This document shows, one piece after another, positions 1-6,235 of a stretch of 9,529 nucleotides of DNA. The notes below the pieces were generated by a model that saw only the letters and a list, made by a program, of their open reading frames with translations, was not told the origin of the DNA and searched no databases. Source of the DNA: a bacterium. Its GTDB lineage: Bacteria > Vulcanimicrobiota > Xenobia > Xenobiales > Xenobiaceae. The stretch spans positions 1-9,529 of the forward strand of contig JALHDH010000117.1 of the NCBI GenBank assembly GCA_022839105.1. Reading direction: 5' to 3'. Position numbers and translations under genes: made by a program. Each line of letters opens with the position of its first letter. Positions within the stretch are counted from its first letter, which is position 1.

Positions 1-561
1 GCCGATCCAGCGCCAGGCTCCCTCAGGCTGTGGAGCCAGCTTGACGGGCATGGTCTTGGAGGCCTCGTCCTGGGAGCTGACCGCGACCATCGGCTGGGAG
101 AAGCTCACCGAGACCTGGGGGGCCAGGGGCACCTCGCCCTCCGGGGCCCGTCGCAGCACCTCCAGGGGGCCTTCAGGGACCGTCGGGGCCTCGCTCGCGG
201 CAGGTTCGGCCGGCGGGAAGGGCTGCTGGACCGTGGCTCCGGCCCGGGGGGCGGGAAGAGAGCCTTGGCGCAGCGCGAAGTCGGCGGGTTTCCCGGCGTC
301 CGTCTGGAACTCGGGCAGGCGGGCCAGGAGGGCCTGGACTTCCGCCGGAGTCATGGGGGTCGTGGCTGGAGCCGGCAGCCGGTCAGCGGGGCCGGCCTGG
401 GGCTGGCCCTGGGAGAGCCGCATGTTCAGGCCGGGGGAGGGAGAGGCTTGGGGGCGGTTCATGCCGGCGGGTTCCTCCGAAAAGGCGCCCTCTTCCCGGG
501 CGCATGCCCAGGCCAGCAGGACCGTCAGGATCAAGAACGCGACGAGCTTGAGGTTTCTCAT
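1..561 (-). CDS. Alpha-2-macroglobulin-like lipoprotein, N-terminal part (partial)
   Basis: Bacterial alpha-2-macroglobulins are large periplasmic, usually lipid-anchored proteins thought to trap foreign proteases. Only the first 187 codons are present; the gene runs off the left edge in frame. Residues 1-20 form a basic, hydrophobic signal (MRNLKLVAFLILTVLLAWAC) with a Cys at 20 that could be lipidated, although the bases just before it (Ala-Trp-Ala) make a poor lipobox. Residues about 21-125 are a Pro/Ala-rich linker. From about residue 132 the protein reads LEVLRRAPEGEV, then VSVSFSQPMVAV and EGAWRWIG, the typical first macroglobulin (MG1) domain of this family. The thioester region and the rest lie outside the window. 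The ATG at 561 is chosen because the signal starts there and a GGGAG lies 3 bases upstream. It lies 147 bases downstream of msrB on the same strand. Family assignment is fairly sure; lipidation is an inference. Confidence 0.8.
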   Translation of the reverse strand, partial: MRNLKLVAFLILTVLLAWACAREEGAFSEEPAGMNRPQASPSPGLNMRLSQGQPQAGPADRLPAPATTPMTPAEVQALLARLPEFQTDAGKPADFALRQGSLPAPRAGATVQQPFPPAEPAASEAPTVPEGPLEVLRRAPEGEVPLAPQVSVSFSQPMVAVSSQDEASKTMPVKLAPQPEGAWRWIG

Positions 562-684
562 GGTCTCCCGTCTGTCGCGAACCGGCCCGAGGATCTTCTC
601 TTCGAGACGGGCGCCAGGTGATCTCCGCGCCCCGGAAGGCACGGGCCTGGCATGGGAGTTCGCAGGTGGACGGGGGGAAACCTA

Positions 685-703
685 CCCGCCCGGCCGGAGC
701 GGG
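685..703 (-). terminator. Weak candidate hairpin downstream of msrB
   Basis: Just past the msrB stop on the minus strand, CCCGC and GCGGG arms (685-689 and 699-703) enclose a 9-base GC-rich loop. There is no T-run after it, so intrinsic termination is doubtful. The 147-base gap between msrB and the macroglobulin gene otherwise shows nothing recognisable. Confidence 0.2.
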
Positions 704-708
704 GGAGC

Positions 709-1191
709 TCAAGGGAGGTCCGGCCGGAACTCCAGCACGACCGAGTTGATGCAGTAGCGCAGGCCCGTGGGGGCCGGGCCATCCTCGAAGAGGTGCCCCA
801 GGTGTCCGCCGCAGCGCCGGCAGTGGACCTCGGTGCGGATCATCCCGTGGGAGGTGTCGGATCGGGTCCCCACGCTCTGGGGCGTCGCGGGCCGGAAGTA
901 GCTGGGCCAGCCCGTCCCCGAGTCGAACTTCTCCGGGGAGCGGAACAAGAGGTTCCCGCAGCCCACGCAGTGGTAGGCGCCCTGGCCATGATGGTCGTGG
1001 AATGCGCCGCTGCAGGCCAGTTCGGTGCCCGCCCCGCGCAGGACGCGGTACTGCTCGGGAGTCAGCCTCTCCCTCCATTCGGCCTCGCTGAGGTGGACCG
1101 GGAAGGTCGGCTCGGGAAGGTCGGAGCCGGGCAGGCAGGCGGCGCTCATGAGGGCCAGCCCTGCCAGAAGCTTCTTGAGTCGTGGATGCAC
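709..1191 (-). CDS. msrB: Peptide-methionine (R)-S-oxide reductase MsrB, exported
   Basis: MsrB reduces methionine-R-sulfoxide in proteins. The 160-residue product has the full family pattern: GTGWPSYF at 92-99, two zinc Cys pairs CVGC (75-78) and CRRC (124-127), GGHLGH at 128-133 and the catalytic RYCINS with Cys147. Residues 1-19 look like a lipoprotein signal (RLKKLLAGLALMSAAC), so it probably works in the periplasm on the envelope side, whereas many MsrBs are cytoplasmic. The usual recycling Cys of the DSGCGWP motif is Thr93 here; Cys60 in ELACSGAF may take over that role. The start is a GTG at 1191-1189, chosen because a GGAGGG (1201-1206) sits 9 bases upstream and because it includes the whole signal. 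It is divergent from ktrB and upstream of the macroglobulin gene. The reductant is not encoded nearby. Confidence 0.93.
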   Translation of the reverse strand: MHPRLKKLLAGLALMSAACLPGSDLPEPTFPVHLSEAEWRERLTPEQYRVLRGAGTELACSGAFHDHHGQGAYHCVGCGNLLFRSPEKFDSGTGWPSYFRPATPQSVGTRSDTSHGMIRTEVHCRRCGGHLGHLFEDGPAPTGLRYCINSVVLEFRPDLP

Positions 1192-1330
1192 GCGCCGGTT
1201 CCCTCCAAGTCGACCTCCAAGCCTTCGCGGCCGCCTTCCGGGACGACCCGCATGTCGGGTTCAACCCGGTCTGGCCTCGGGAGGTTCCCCGGCAGGAATC
1301 CTCCCGAAGCGGGCGCATCTCCCGTCTCGG
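1192..1330. promoter_or_regulatory. Divergent msrB/ktrB intergenic region
   Basis: These 139 bases must hold the promoters for both divergent genes. The only clear signal is the msrB ribosome binding site, CCCTCC on the plus strand at 1201-1206 (GGAGGG for msrB). A small inverted repeat ACCCG/CGGGT occurs near 1246-1260. No convincing -35/-10 pair and no recognisable c-di-AMP riboswitch, which is a known control of Ktr genes in some bacteria, can be seen. Confidence 0.4.
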
Positions 1331-2689
1331 ATGTCGATTCTGAGGACCGTCCATCGAGGTCGCGTCGAGTTGAGCCCCTCAAGGGCCCTGGTCTTGAGCT
1401 TCCTCCTGCTGATCCTGGTCGGCACGGCGGTGTTGAGCTTCCCGGCCTGCTCGGCCTCCGGCCGTCAGACCTCGTTGGTGGACGCCTTGTTCATGGCCAC
1501 CTCGGCGGTCTGCGTGACCGGCCTGGCCACCCTGGACACCGGGCAGCACTTCAGTCGGGCCGGCCAGGTCGTCATCCTGGTCTTGATCCAGTTGGGCGGT
1601 CTGGGGATAGTCCTTTTCTCCTCCTCCCTGGTGCTGGTCTTTGGCGGCCGGTTGGGGTTGCGGGGGCGGCTTCTGGTCAGGGAGCACCTGCCCGGGCTGA
1701 GCCTGGCCGGCGTGGCTCGCCTGACCCGCCATGTGCTGTACTATATCTTCGGCTTCGAGGCCCTGGGGGCTGCGCTTCTCTGGCTTGCCTGGGCGCCTCG
1801 GCTGGGCGCGGGCGAAGGGCTGTACCACGCCGTCTTCCACTCGGTCTCGGCCTTCTGCAATGCTGGATTCTCGACCTGGTCGGCCGGCCTGGTGGGCTCC
1901 TGCGAGGATGTCCTGGTGAACCTGGTCCTGATGGGCCTGATCGTGGTGGGCGGGTTGGGTTTCCTGGCGACCTCGGAACTGCGTGGCCATCTGCTGGAAC
2001 GCGACTGGAGGGGGAGGCTCTCGCCGCACACCCGGGCCGTCCTGGTCACCACCCTGGGCCTGATCGTGGGGGGAGCCCTGGCCGTCGCCTTCTTCGAGTG
2101 GGACAACCCTCGGACCCTGGGGGCCTTGAGCGGGACGGGTCGGGTCCTGGCTTCGCTTTTCCAGTCCGTCACCTGCCGCACCGCAGGCTTCAATACCGTG
2201 GATATCGCCGCGCTTCGCGACGAGACCCACCAGTTGATGATGATCCTGATGTTCGTGGGGGGGGCGCCGGGTTCCACCGCCGGCGGGATCAAGGTGACCA
2301 CCTTTGCCATCCTCATGTTGGCCACCTGGGCTCAGTTGACCGGAGCTCCGGATGTGGAACTCTCGGGGCGACGGATCCCCTCTCGCAGGATTCTCCAGGC
2401 CCTGGCCCTGACGGTGGTGGCCCTTCTCAGCGTCCTGGTGTGTACGACGGTCCTGAATGTCCTGGAGTCCAAGCCCTACGACGCCCTTCTCTTCGAGACG
2501 GTTTCCGCGCTGGGCACGGTGGGGCTGAGCACGGGGATCACCCCGAGCCTCGGCCCGGCCTCCAAGATCCTGCTTTGTCTGGCCATGTTCGCCGGACGGG
2601 TGGGGCCCTTGACCCTGGCCTCCAGTCTGGTCTTCCGCACTTCGCGGACCTCTGGCCGAAGGCCGGAAGGAGAGGTGGTCCTGGGATGA
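1331..2689 (+). CDS. ktrB: Potassium uptake protein, TrkH/KtrB family membrane subunit
   Basis: This is the pore subunit of a Ktr/Trk potassium uptake system in the inner membrane. The 452-residue protein has the family's four membrane-pore-membrane units, each with a selectivity-filter segment: TSAVCVTGL (Gly64), SAFCNAGF (Gly179), VTCRTAGF (Gly286) and SALGTVGLS (Gly398). It also has the glycine-rich gating loop GGAPGSTAGGIK (310-321) and the conserved Arg423 in AMFAGRVGP. Length fits KtrB. The ATG at 1331 is chosen because homology-like sequence (HRGRVELSPSRALVLSF) begins just after it; the frame stays open about 100 codons upstream, but that part overlaps msrB and has no family character. 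No strong ribosome binding site is visible. Its stop overlaps the ktrA start (ATGA), so the two subunits are translationally coupled. Confidence 0.93.
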   Translation: MSILRTVHRGRVELSPSRALVLSFLLLILVGTAVLSFPACSASGRQTSLVDALFMATSAVCVTGLATLDTGQHFSRAGQVVILVLIQLGGLGIVLFSSSLVLVFGGRLGLRGRLLVREHLPGLSLAGVARLTRHVLYYIFGFEALGAALLWLAWAPRLGAGEGLYHAVFHSVSAFCNAGFSTWSAGLVGSCEDVLVNLVLMGLIVVGGLGFLATSELRGHLLERDWRGRLSPHTRAVLVTTLGLIVGGALAVAFFEWDNPRTLGALSGTGRVLASLFQSVTCRTAGFNTVDIAALRDETHQLMMILMFVGGAPGSTAGGIKVTTFAILMLATWAQLTGAPDVELSGRRIPSRRILQALALTVVALLSVLVCTTVLNVLESKPYDALLFETVSALGTVGLSTGITPSLGPASKILLCLAMFAGRVGPLTLASSLVFRTSRTSGRRPEGEVVLG

Positions 2690-3345
2690 GACGGCAGTTC
2701 CTGGTGGTCGGCCTGGGGCGTTTCGGCGTCAGTCTGGCCGTTTTGTTGGAGAAGATGGGCGGCGAGGTCCTGGCCGTGGATCGCCGCGAGGCCGCCGTCA
2801 TGGAGGTGGCCGATCAGGTGACCCACAGCCTGATTGCCGACACGACCGAGGAGCGGGTCGTGAAGGACCTGGGGGTCGAGCACTTCGACGAGGTGGTCTG
2901 CGCCATCGGCACCGACGTCGAGGCCAGCCTGATGACGACGTTGTTGCTGCGCGAGTTCGGGGCCCGATTCCTGGTGTCCAAGGCCAGCACGGATCTGCAC
3001 GGGCGCCTGTTGGAGAAGATCGGGGCGGATCGCGTGATCTACCCCGAGCGCGACATGGCGGCCCGCCTGGCTCGGGACTTCTTCGCGCCTCCGGGCATCG
3101 AGGAGCTGCTGGACCTGTCGGTGCAGCACAAGATGTTCCAGCTCCAGGCCCCGGCCCATTTCCGCGAGCGCAGTCTGGCCGACCTTCACCTGCGGGCCCG
3201 CTACGGAATGAACATCATCGCCATCCGTCGGGGCGAGAAGACCATCGTCAGCCCTCCTGCCCAGGAGATCCTCCACGACGGCGACGGCCTGGTGGTGGTG
3301 GGTGACTACGATCGGGCCCAGGAGGCCTTGAAGGCCCCGGAGTAG
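2686..3345 (+). CDS. ktrA: Potassium channel gating subunit with RCK domains, KtrA/TrkA family
   Basis: This is the cytoplasmic regulatory subunit that binds nucleotides and gates the KtrB pore. In 219 residues it has one RCK_N (Rossmann) domain, with the GLGRFG nucleotide-binding loop at 9-14 and the acidic Asp32 ending the second strand (EVLAVDRRE), then an RCK_C domain from about residue 135 (LQAPAHFRERSLADL to VVVGDYDRA). A single RCK_N/RCK_C unit at this length matches KtrA rather than the double-length TrkA of enterobacteria. The start is set by a 4-base overlap with the ktrB stop and an AAGGAG at 2667-2672. RCK_C domains of KtrA proteins can bind c-di-AMP; that is family knowledge, not visible here. 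Confidence 0.93.
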   Translation: MRRQFLVVGLGRFGVSLAVLLEKMGGEVLAVDRREAAVMEVADQVTHSLIADTTEERVVKDLGVEHFDEVVCAIGTDVEASLMTTLLLREFGARFLVSKASTDLHGRLLEKIGADRVIYPERDMAARLARDFFAPPGIEELLDLSVQHKMFQLQAPAHFRERSLADLHLRARYGMNIIAIRRGEKTIVSPPAQEILHDGDGLVVVGDYDRAQEALKAPE

Positions 3346-3359
3346 GGGGGCAGCCCCCC
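3346..3359 (+). terminator. Candidate terminator hairpin after ktrA
   Basis: Immediately after the ktrA TAG, a run of G and a run of C (about 3345-3350 and 3354-3359) pair across a CAG loop. The following bases are not T-rich, so it may act only as a weak or factor-assisted terminator. Confidence 0.35.
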
Positions 3360-3413
3360 GTTCATCCAATCGCAACATCGCGGACCCATCCCGGCAACCG
3401 GACGGACACATCG

Positions 3414-3815
3414 CGGTGGAGGACCTGGGCGGATCAAGTCTATGGGCTCTTCAAGATTTTGGAGGCCATGATGGCCATGACGGACGAACTCTACGGGGAC
3501 TTCGAAGCCGGAGTGGCCCTGCTGGAGGAGGAACTGGACGTGACGCTGATCACCCGCTCAGAGCTCAAGGGAATCAAGAAGGGCCGGGAGGAAGGCCGGC
3601 GCAGGTCCATCATGGACGTCGCCGAGGCCCGCTTCGGCTCCCCGCTGCCAGAGCTGGAGACTGCCCTGGAGGGTGTCTCCGGACTCGATGCCCTGACGCG
3701 CCTGACCTCGCTCCCACCTTCCGCCTGCTCTCCACCATCTTTCGCAGGAGGTTCCTGGGAAGCATGCGGGATTCGCGGGCTCGAGGTTCTGCTGATCAAC
3801 GACCCCGGCTGCTGA
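3414..3815 (+). pseudogene. 5'-truncated remnant of an Rpn-family (PD-(D/E)XK transposase-like) protein
   Basis: One frame reads RWRTWADQVYGLFKILEAMM, then TDELYGDFEAGVALLEEELD, then the charged helix ELKGIKKGREEGRRR and EARFGSPLPELETALEGVS. This layout (a helix near the end of the nuclease part, an acidic segment, a Gly/Lys/Arg/Glu-rich linker and a short helical tail with RFG) is typical of the C-terminal half of Rpn-family recombination-promoting nucleases (PF04754/PDDEXK_2 with a DUF4351-like tail). The N-terminal nuclease domain is absent: the frame upstream runs straight into the ktrA 3' end without a start codon or recognisable sequence. The only usable starts are internal (TTG 3459, ATG 3468). 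From 3705 the frame enters a 69-bp repeat and ends in unrelated sequence. It is most likely a decayed gene. The left boundary is approximate and the family call rests on pattern only. Confidence 0.55.
3705..3773 (+). repeat. 69-bp direct repeat, copy 1
   Basis: Bases 3705-3773 match 4610-4678 at 65 of 69 positions with no gaps; the differences are at 3716, 3756, 3762 and 3767. Inside it CCTGC and GCAGG arms form an imperfect inverted repeat. This copy covers the end of the Rpn remnant. The two copies bracket the higBA operon at a spacing of 905 bases. Confidence 0.9.
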
Positions 3816-3818
3816 AGG

Positions 3819-3834
3819 CGCTCCCTCGGGAGCG
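3819..3834 (+). other. Short perfect inverted repeat after the Rpn remnant
   Basis: CGCTCCC (3819-3825) and GGGAGCG (3828-3834) form a perfect 7-base inverted repeat 4 bases after the remnant's stop codon. No T-run follows. It may be a leftover terminator of the Rpn gene or part of the island end. The rest of 3816-3969 shows no gene. Confidence 0.35.
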
Positions 3835-3969
3835 ACACGGACCCGAATCGCGCGATGGTCCACGACCGCGATTACATGAACACTGCACATGCGTGCCAGA
3901 CGACTCAGGCAGGTCCGGATGGACGGCTGAATGCTGCGCCAGGCAGCGGATTCAGGGTGCATTGTCACT

Positions 3970-3990
3970 CTTGCACGGTAACCGTGCAAG
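3970..3990 (+). promoter_or_regulatory. Inverted-repeat operator upstream of higB (likely HigA binding site)
   Basis: CTTGCACGGT (3970-3979), one central A, then ACCGTGCAAG (3981-3990) make a perfect 10-base inverted repeat ending 15 bases before the higB ATG. HigA antitoxins bind such palindromes to repress their own operon, which is family knowledge. A possible promoter overlaps it: TTGCAC at 3971-3976 and TAGGCT at 3994-3999, 17 bases apart. Each matches the consensus hexamer at only 3 of 6 positions, so the promoter is tentative. If that is the promoter, bound HigA would block polymerase directly and the transcript would start at or close to the ATG. Confidence 0.75.
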
Positions 3991-4005
3991 AGGTAGGCTC
4001 AGGGT

Positions 4006-4296
4006 ATGATCGCTTCGTTCGGAGACCGCGCGACGGAGGACCTCTTCCATGGCCGGCCGACGGCCCGCGCGCGACGCTTCCCACCGGAGGTGGCGGACAT
4101 GGCGCTGCTCAGACTCGACTCGCTCAATGGTGCCGCCTCCATGCTCGACCTGCGTTCTCCGCCGGGGAACCGACTCGAGGCGCTGAAGGGCGAGCTGAAA
4201 GGCCTCCACTCGATCCACATCAACGACCAATGGCGGCTGGTCTTTCGCTGGGAGGGCCACGACGCCTGCGACGTGCGCCTGACCGACTACCATTGA
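4006..4296 (+). CDS. higB: HigB toxin (RelE/HigB superfamily mRNA interferase)
   Basis: HigB toxins cleave mRNA on the ribosome and stop growth when the antitoxin is lost. The 96-residue product follows the HigB family end to end: MIASFGD at the start, RARRFPPEV (21-29), ALLRLDSLNGA (33-43), LRSPPGNRLEALKGELKG (49-66), then SIHINDQWRLVFRWEGHDACDV and the closing LTDYH. The length is the family's usual 90-100 residues and no core motif is missing, so it looks intact. The ATG at 4006 follows the palindromic operator; AAGAGG at 3988-3993 is a distant ribosome binding site (12 bases). The antitoxin gene starts 4 bases after the stop, with the toxin-first order typical of hig loci. Confidence 0.94.
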   Translation: MIASFGDRATEDLFHGRPTARARRFPPEVADMALLRLDSLNGAASMLDLRSPPGNRLEALKGELKGLHSIHINDQWRLVFRWEGHDACDVRLTDYH

Positions 4297-4300
4297 AAGG

Positions 4301-4597
4301 ATGCCCACCGTGATCCCCGAAAACCGTGTCCCCACGCACCCGGGCGTGATCCTGGCCCGGGAGTTCCTGGCCCCGCTGGGCATCTCCCAGGTTGCCCTGG
4401 CGGCCCATCTTGGCGTGCCCGTTCAGCGCATCAACGAGCTGGTGCGCGGCAAGCGCGGCGTGACCCCGCAGACCGCCTGGCTCCTGGCCCAGGCGCTCAA
4501 CACCACGCCCGAGTACTGGATCAACCTGCAGACGACCCACGACCTGGCGCGCAGTCGACCGGCAACGTCCGTCGAACCTCTCAACGTCGCCAGTTGA
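4301..4597 (+). CDS. higA: HigA antitoxin, XRE-type helix-turn-helix
   Basis: HigA neutralises HigB by direct binding and represses the operon. The 98-residue protein has the family's opening PENRVPTHPGVILAREFL (6-23), a helix-turn-helix at about 27-52 (GISQVALAAHLGV, then RINELVRGKRGV), and the HigA signature TPEYWINLQTTHDLA (69-83). Two starts are possible: ATG 4301, which directly abuts the GAAAGG (4295-4300), or GTG 4310, three codons later and 9 bases from the same ribosome binding site, which is the better spacing. The longer form is given. It is the second gene of the higBA operon, and copy 2 of the 69-bp repeat begins 12 bases after its stop. Confidence 0.94.
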   Translation: MPTVIPENRVPTHPGVILAREFLAPLGISQVALAAHLGVPVQRINELVRGKRGVTPQTAWLLAQALNTTPEYWINLQTTHDLARSRPATSVEPLNVAS

Positions 4598-4609
4598 AGT
4601 CGGGCGGCC

Positions 4610-4678
4610 ACCTCGCTCCCCCCTTCCGCCTGCTCTCCACCATCTTTCGCAGGAGGTTCCCGGGAAACATGAGGGATT
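4610..4678 (+). repeat. 69-bp direct repeat, copy 2
   Basis: This copy is 65 of 69 identical to 3705-3773. It lies between the higA stop and the nucleoside transporter terminator, outside any gene. Read in the same frame as the Rpn remnant in copy 1, it would end in a TGA at 4670-4672. It may therefore be the 3' tip of another, otherwise lost, Rpn-type gene, or a short genomic repeat. Confidence 0.9.
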
Positions 4679-4702
4679 GTGAGCCTCCAGTCCTGGAAAA
4701 GC

Positions 4703-4733
4703 CGAAGGCCCCGGGGAGAACCCGGGGCCTTCG
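4703..4733 (-). terminator. Rho-independent terminator of the nucleoside transporter gene
   Basis: A perfect 13-base inverted repeat (CGAAGGCCCCGGG at 4703-4715 with CCCGGGGCCTTCG at 4721-4733) has a 5-base loop. On the minus strand it is followed by GGCTTTTCC, giving a short T-run. It lies 27 bases past the transporter's stop codon and fits that gene's orientation. Confidence 0.8.
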
Positions 4734-4760
4734 CGGTCCAGGAGCCCGGCGGCAGAATCC

Positions 4761-6041
4761 CTAGAGCAGGATTCCCGCCAGCGAGGCGGTCATGCAGGAG
4801 GCCAGGGCCCCGCCCAGCATGGCCCGGAAGCCGAGCTGGGCCAGGTCGGCCTGGCGGGTGGGGGCCAGGCCGCCGATGCAGCCGATGTTGATGCCGATCG
4901 ACGAGAAGTTGGCGAAGCCGCACAGGGCGAAGGTGGCGATGGTGATCGCCTTGGTGGAAAGGACCGTGGCGGCGCCCGGGCCCTGGCTGAGCAGCGTCGT
5001 GAGTTCCGAGTAGGCCACGAACTCGTTGAGGACCAGCTTCTGGCCCACCAGGCTTCCGACGGTGCCGGCCTCGGCCCAGGGCACGCCCATCAGCCAGGCC
5101 AGGGGGCTGAAGATCCAGCCCAGCAGCAACTGCATCGAGAGGGCCTGTCCGAAGAAACCGCCGATCCAGCCCAGAATGCCGTTGAGGGTGGCGATCAGGG
5201 CGATGAAGGCGATGAGCATCGTGCCCACCAGGAAGGCCAGGTGCATGCCGTCGATGGCGCCCTTGGAGGCGGCCTCGATCACCGAGCTCTCGGTTCGGGC
5301 GGTCTCCAGCTTGACGTCCCCGGCCGTGGCAGGGACCTCGGTCTCCGGGCAGAGCATCTTGGACATCACCAGGCCCGCCGGGGCACCCATGATCGAGGCG
5401 GCGATCAGGTGGGGCGCCCAGTCGGATCCCAGCATCCCCACGTAGGCGAAGAGCACCGAGCCCGCGATGGTCGCCATGCCCCCGGTCATGATGGCGTTGA
5501 GCTCGGAACGGGTCATCTTCTCGAGGTAGGGGCGGACCAGCAGCGGGGCCTCCGACTGTCCGACGAAGACCGTGGCCACCGCATACAGGCTCTCGGCCCC
5601 CGAGGTGCCCATGGTCTTGACCATCAGCTTGGCCACGATGCTGATCACGAGCTGCATCAGGCCCACGTAGTAGGCGATGCCGGCCAGCGAACCGACGAAG
5701 ATGATGGCCGGCAGGACCTGGAAGGCGAAGATGAAGCCCAGATCCACCACCGCCGGCTGGCCGTTCTCGGCCAGGAACCGGCCGGGGATCCCGTTCACCA
5801 GGGGACCGAAGACGAAGCCCGAGCCCTCCTTGGTGAACTCCAGCAACTGGGTGACCAGGCCCCCCAGGAAATGGAAGACGGCCTTCCCGACATCGGTCTT
5901 CAGCACGAACAAGGCCAGGGTGAACTGCAGTCCCAGTCCCCAGGCCACCGTCCGGATTCGGATGGCCTTGCGGTTGGTGGACAGCAGGTAGGCGATGCAT
6001 AGGATGGAGAGGAGCCCGAGCAGGCCGACGAAACGTTCCAT
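4761..6041 (-). CDS. nupC: Concentrative nucleoside transporter, CNT/NupC family
   Basis: CNT proteins import nucleosides across the inner membrane, driven by sodium or protons. The 426-residue length is normal (bacterial CNTs are about 400-420). The protein is hydrophobic throughout and carries the substrate- and ion-site motifs: GQSEAP (161-166), NEFVAY (339-344) and CGFANFSSIGI (374-384). The first of these has Ser163 where several studied CNTs have Thr. The N-terminus has the usual three early membrane helices. The ATG at 6041 has GAAAGG 8 bases upstream (6050-6055). It stands alone: the next gene upstream on the strand ends 194 bases away, and a strong hairpin terminator follows. Which nucleosides it prefers and which ion it uses cannot be read from the sequence. 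Confidence 0.93.
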   Translation of the reverse strand: MERFVGLLGLLSILCIAYLLSTNRKAIRIRTVAWGLGLQFTLALFVLKTDVGKAVFHFLGGLVTQLLEFTKEGSGFVFGPLVNGIPGRFLAENGQPAVVDLGFIFAFQVLPAIIFVGSLAGIAYYVGLMQLVISIVAKLMVKTMGTSGAESLYAVATVFVGQSEAPLLVRPYLEKMTRSELNAIMTGGMATIAGSVLFAYVGMLGSDWAPHLIAASIMGAPAGLVMSKMLCPETEVPATAGDVKLETARTESSVIEAASKGAIDGMHLAFLVGTMLIAFIALIATLNGILGWIGGFFGQALSMQLLLGWIFSPLAWLMGVPWAEAGTVGSLVGQKLVLNEFVAYSELTTLLSQGPGAATVLSTKAITIATFALCGFANFSSIGINIGCIGGLAPTRQADLAQLGFRAMLGGALASCMTASLAGILL

Positions 6042-6235
6042 GGAGGATGCCTTTCTGTGCGTTCCGGGACGCGAGCGGGCGCGTCACGAGCCTGTGCGTC
6101 GGGCGATCTCGCCCGCCCCGCAGGCCCGTCTTGCCCGGCAGCGGGAATTCCCGGAGGCCCACGGCGGTCCTCCGGGCGATGGCCCTTCGCGACGGGCGGG
6201 CCGGCGCCTGCCGGCAGGTCGACCGAATTCTGTCT
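6042..6235. other. Structured 194-base gap between the TPR gene and the transporter
   Basis: This stretch lies downstream of the TPR gene and upstream of the transporter on the minus strand. It holds three inverted repeats: CCCGGAGG/CCTCCGGG (6150-6157 and 6169-6176, 11-base loop), CGGGCG/CGCCCG (6100-6105 and 6110-6115, 4-base loop) and the palindrome CCTGCCGGCAGG (6207-6218). None is followed by a T-run. The first is the best candidate for ending the TPR transcript. The transporter's promoter should also lie here but no clear -35/-10 pair is visible. Confidence 0.35.

Noticed and set aside
1192..1330. A possible c-di-AMP (ydaO-type) riboswitch before ktrB
   Set aside because: The conserved core of that riboswitch could not be found and the gap is short; only a small inverted repeat is present.
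383..1354. A 323-codon minus-strand frame spanning the macroglobulin start and msrB
   Set aside because: It overlaps two recognisable genes on the same strand in another frame and has no family character.
652..3345. An open frame of almost 900 codons running from inside msrB through ktrB into ktrA on the plus strand
   Set aside because: Only its end, from 2686, is the real ktrA. The upstream part is Gly/Arg/Pro-rich, antisense to msrB and out of frame with ktrB, as expected from high-GC shadow frames.
3816..3969. A small gene between the Rpn remnant and higB
   Set aside because: Frames starting at ATG 3855 or 3876 run into or across higB out of frame, lack ribosome binding sites and show no family pattern.
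3700..4680. A CRISPR array or insertion sequence ends
   Set aside because: There are only two repeat copies, 905 bases apart with genes between, in direct orientation, and there is no transposase with terminal inverted repeats.
4423..6162. A 579-codon open frame on the minus strand over the nucleoside transporter and the end of higA
   Set aside because: It is out of frame with the transporter, which has all CNT motifs, and its translation is His/Gly/Pro/Arg-rich shadow sequence.
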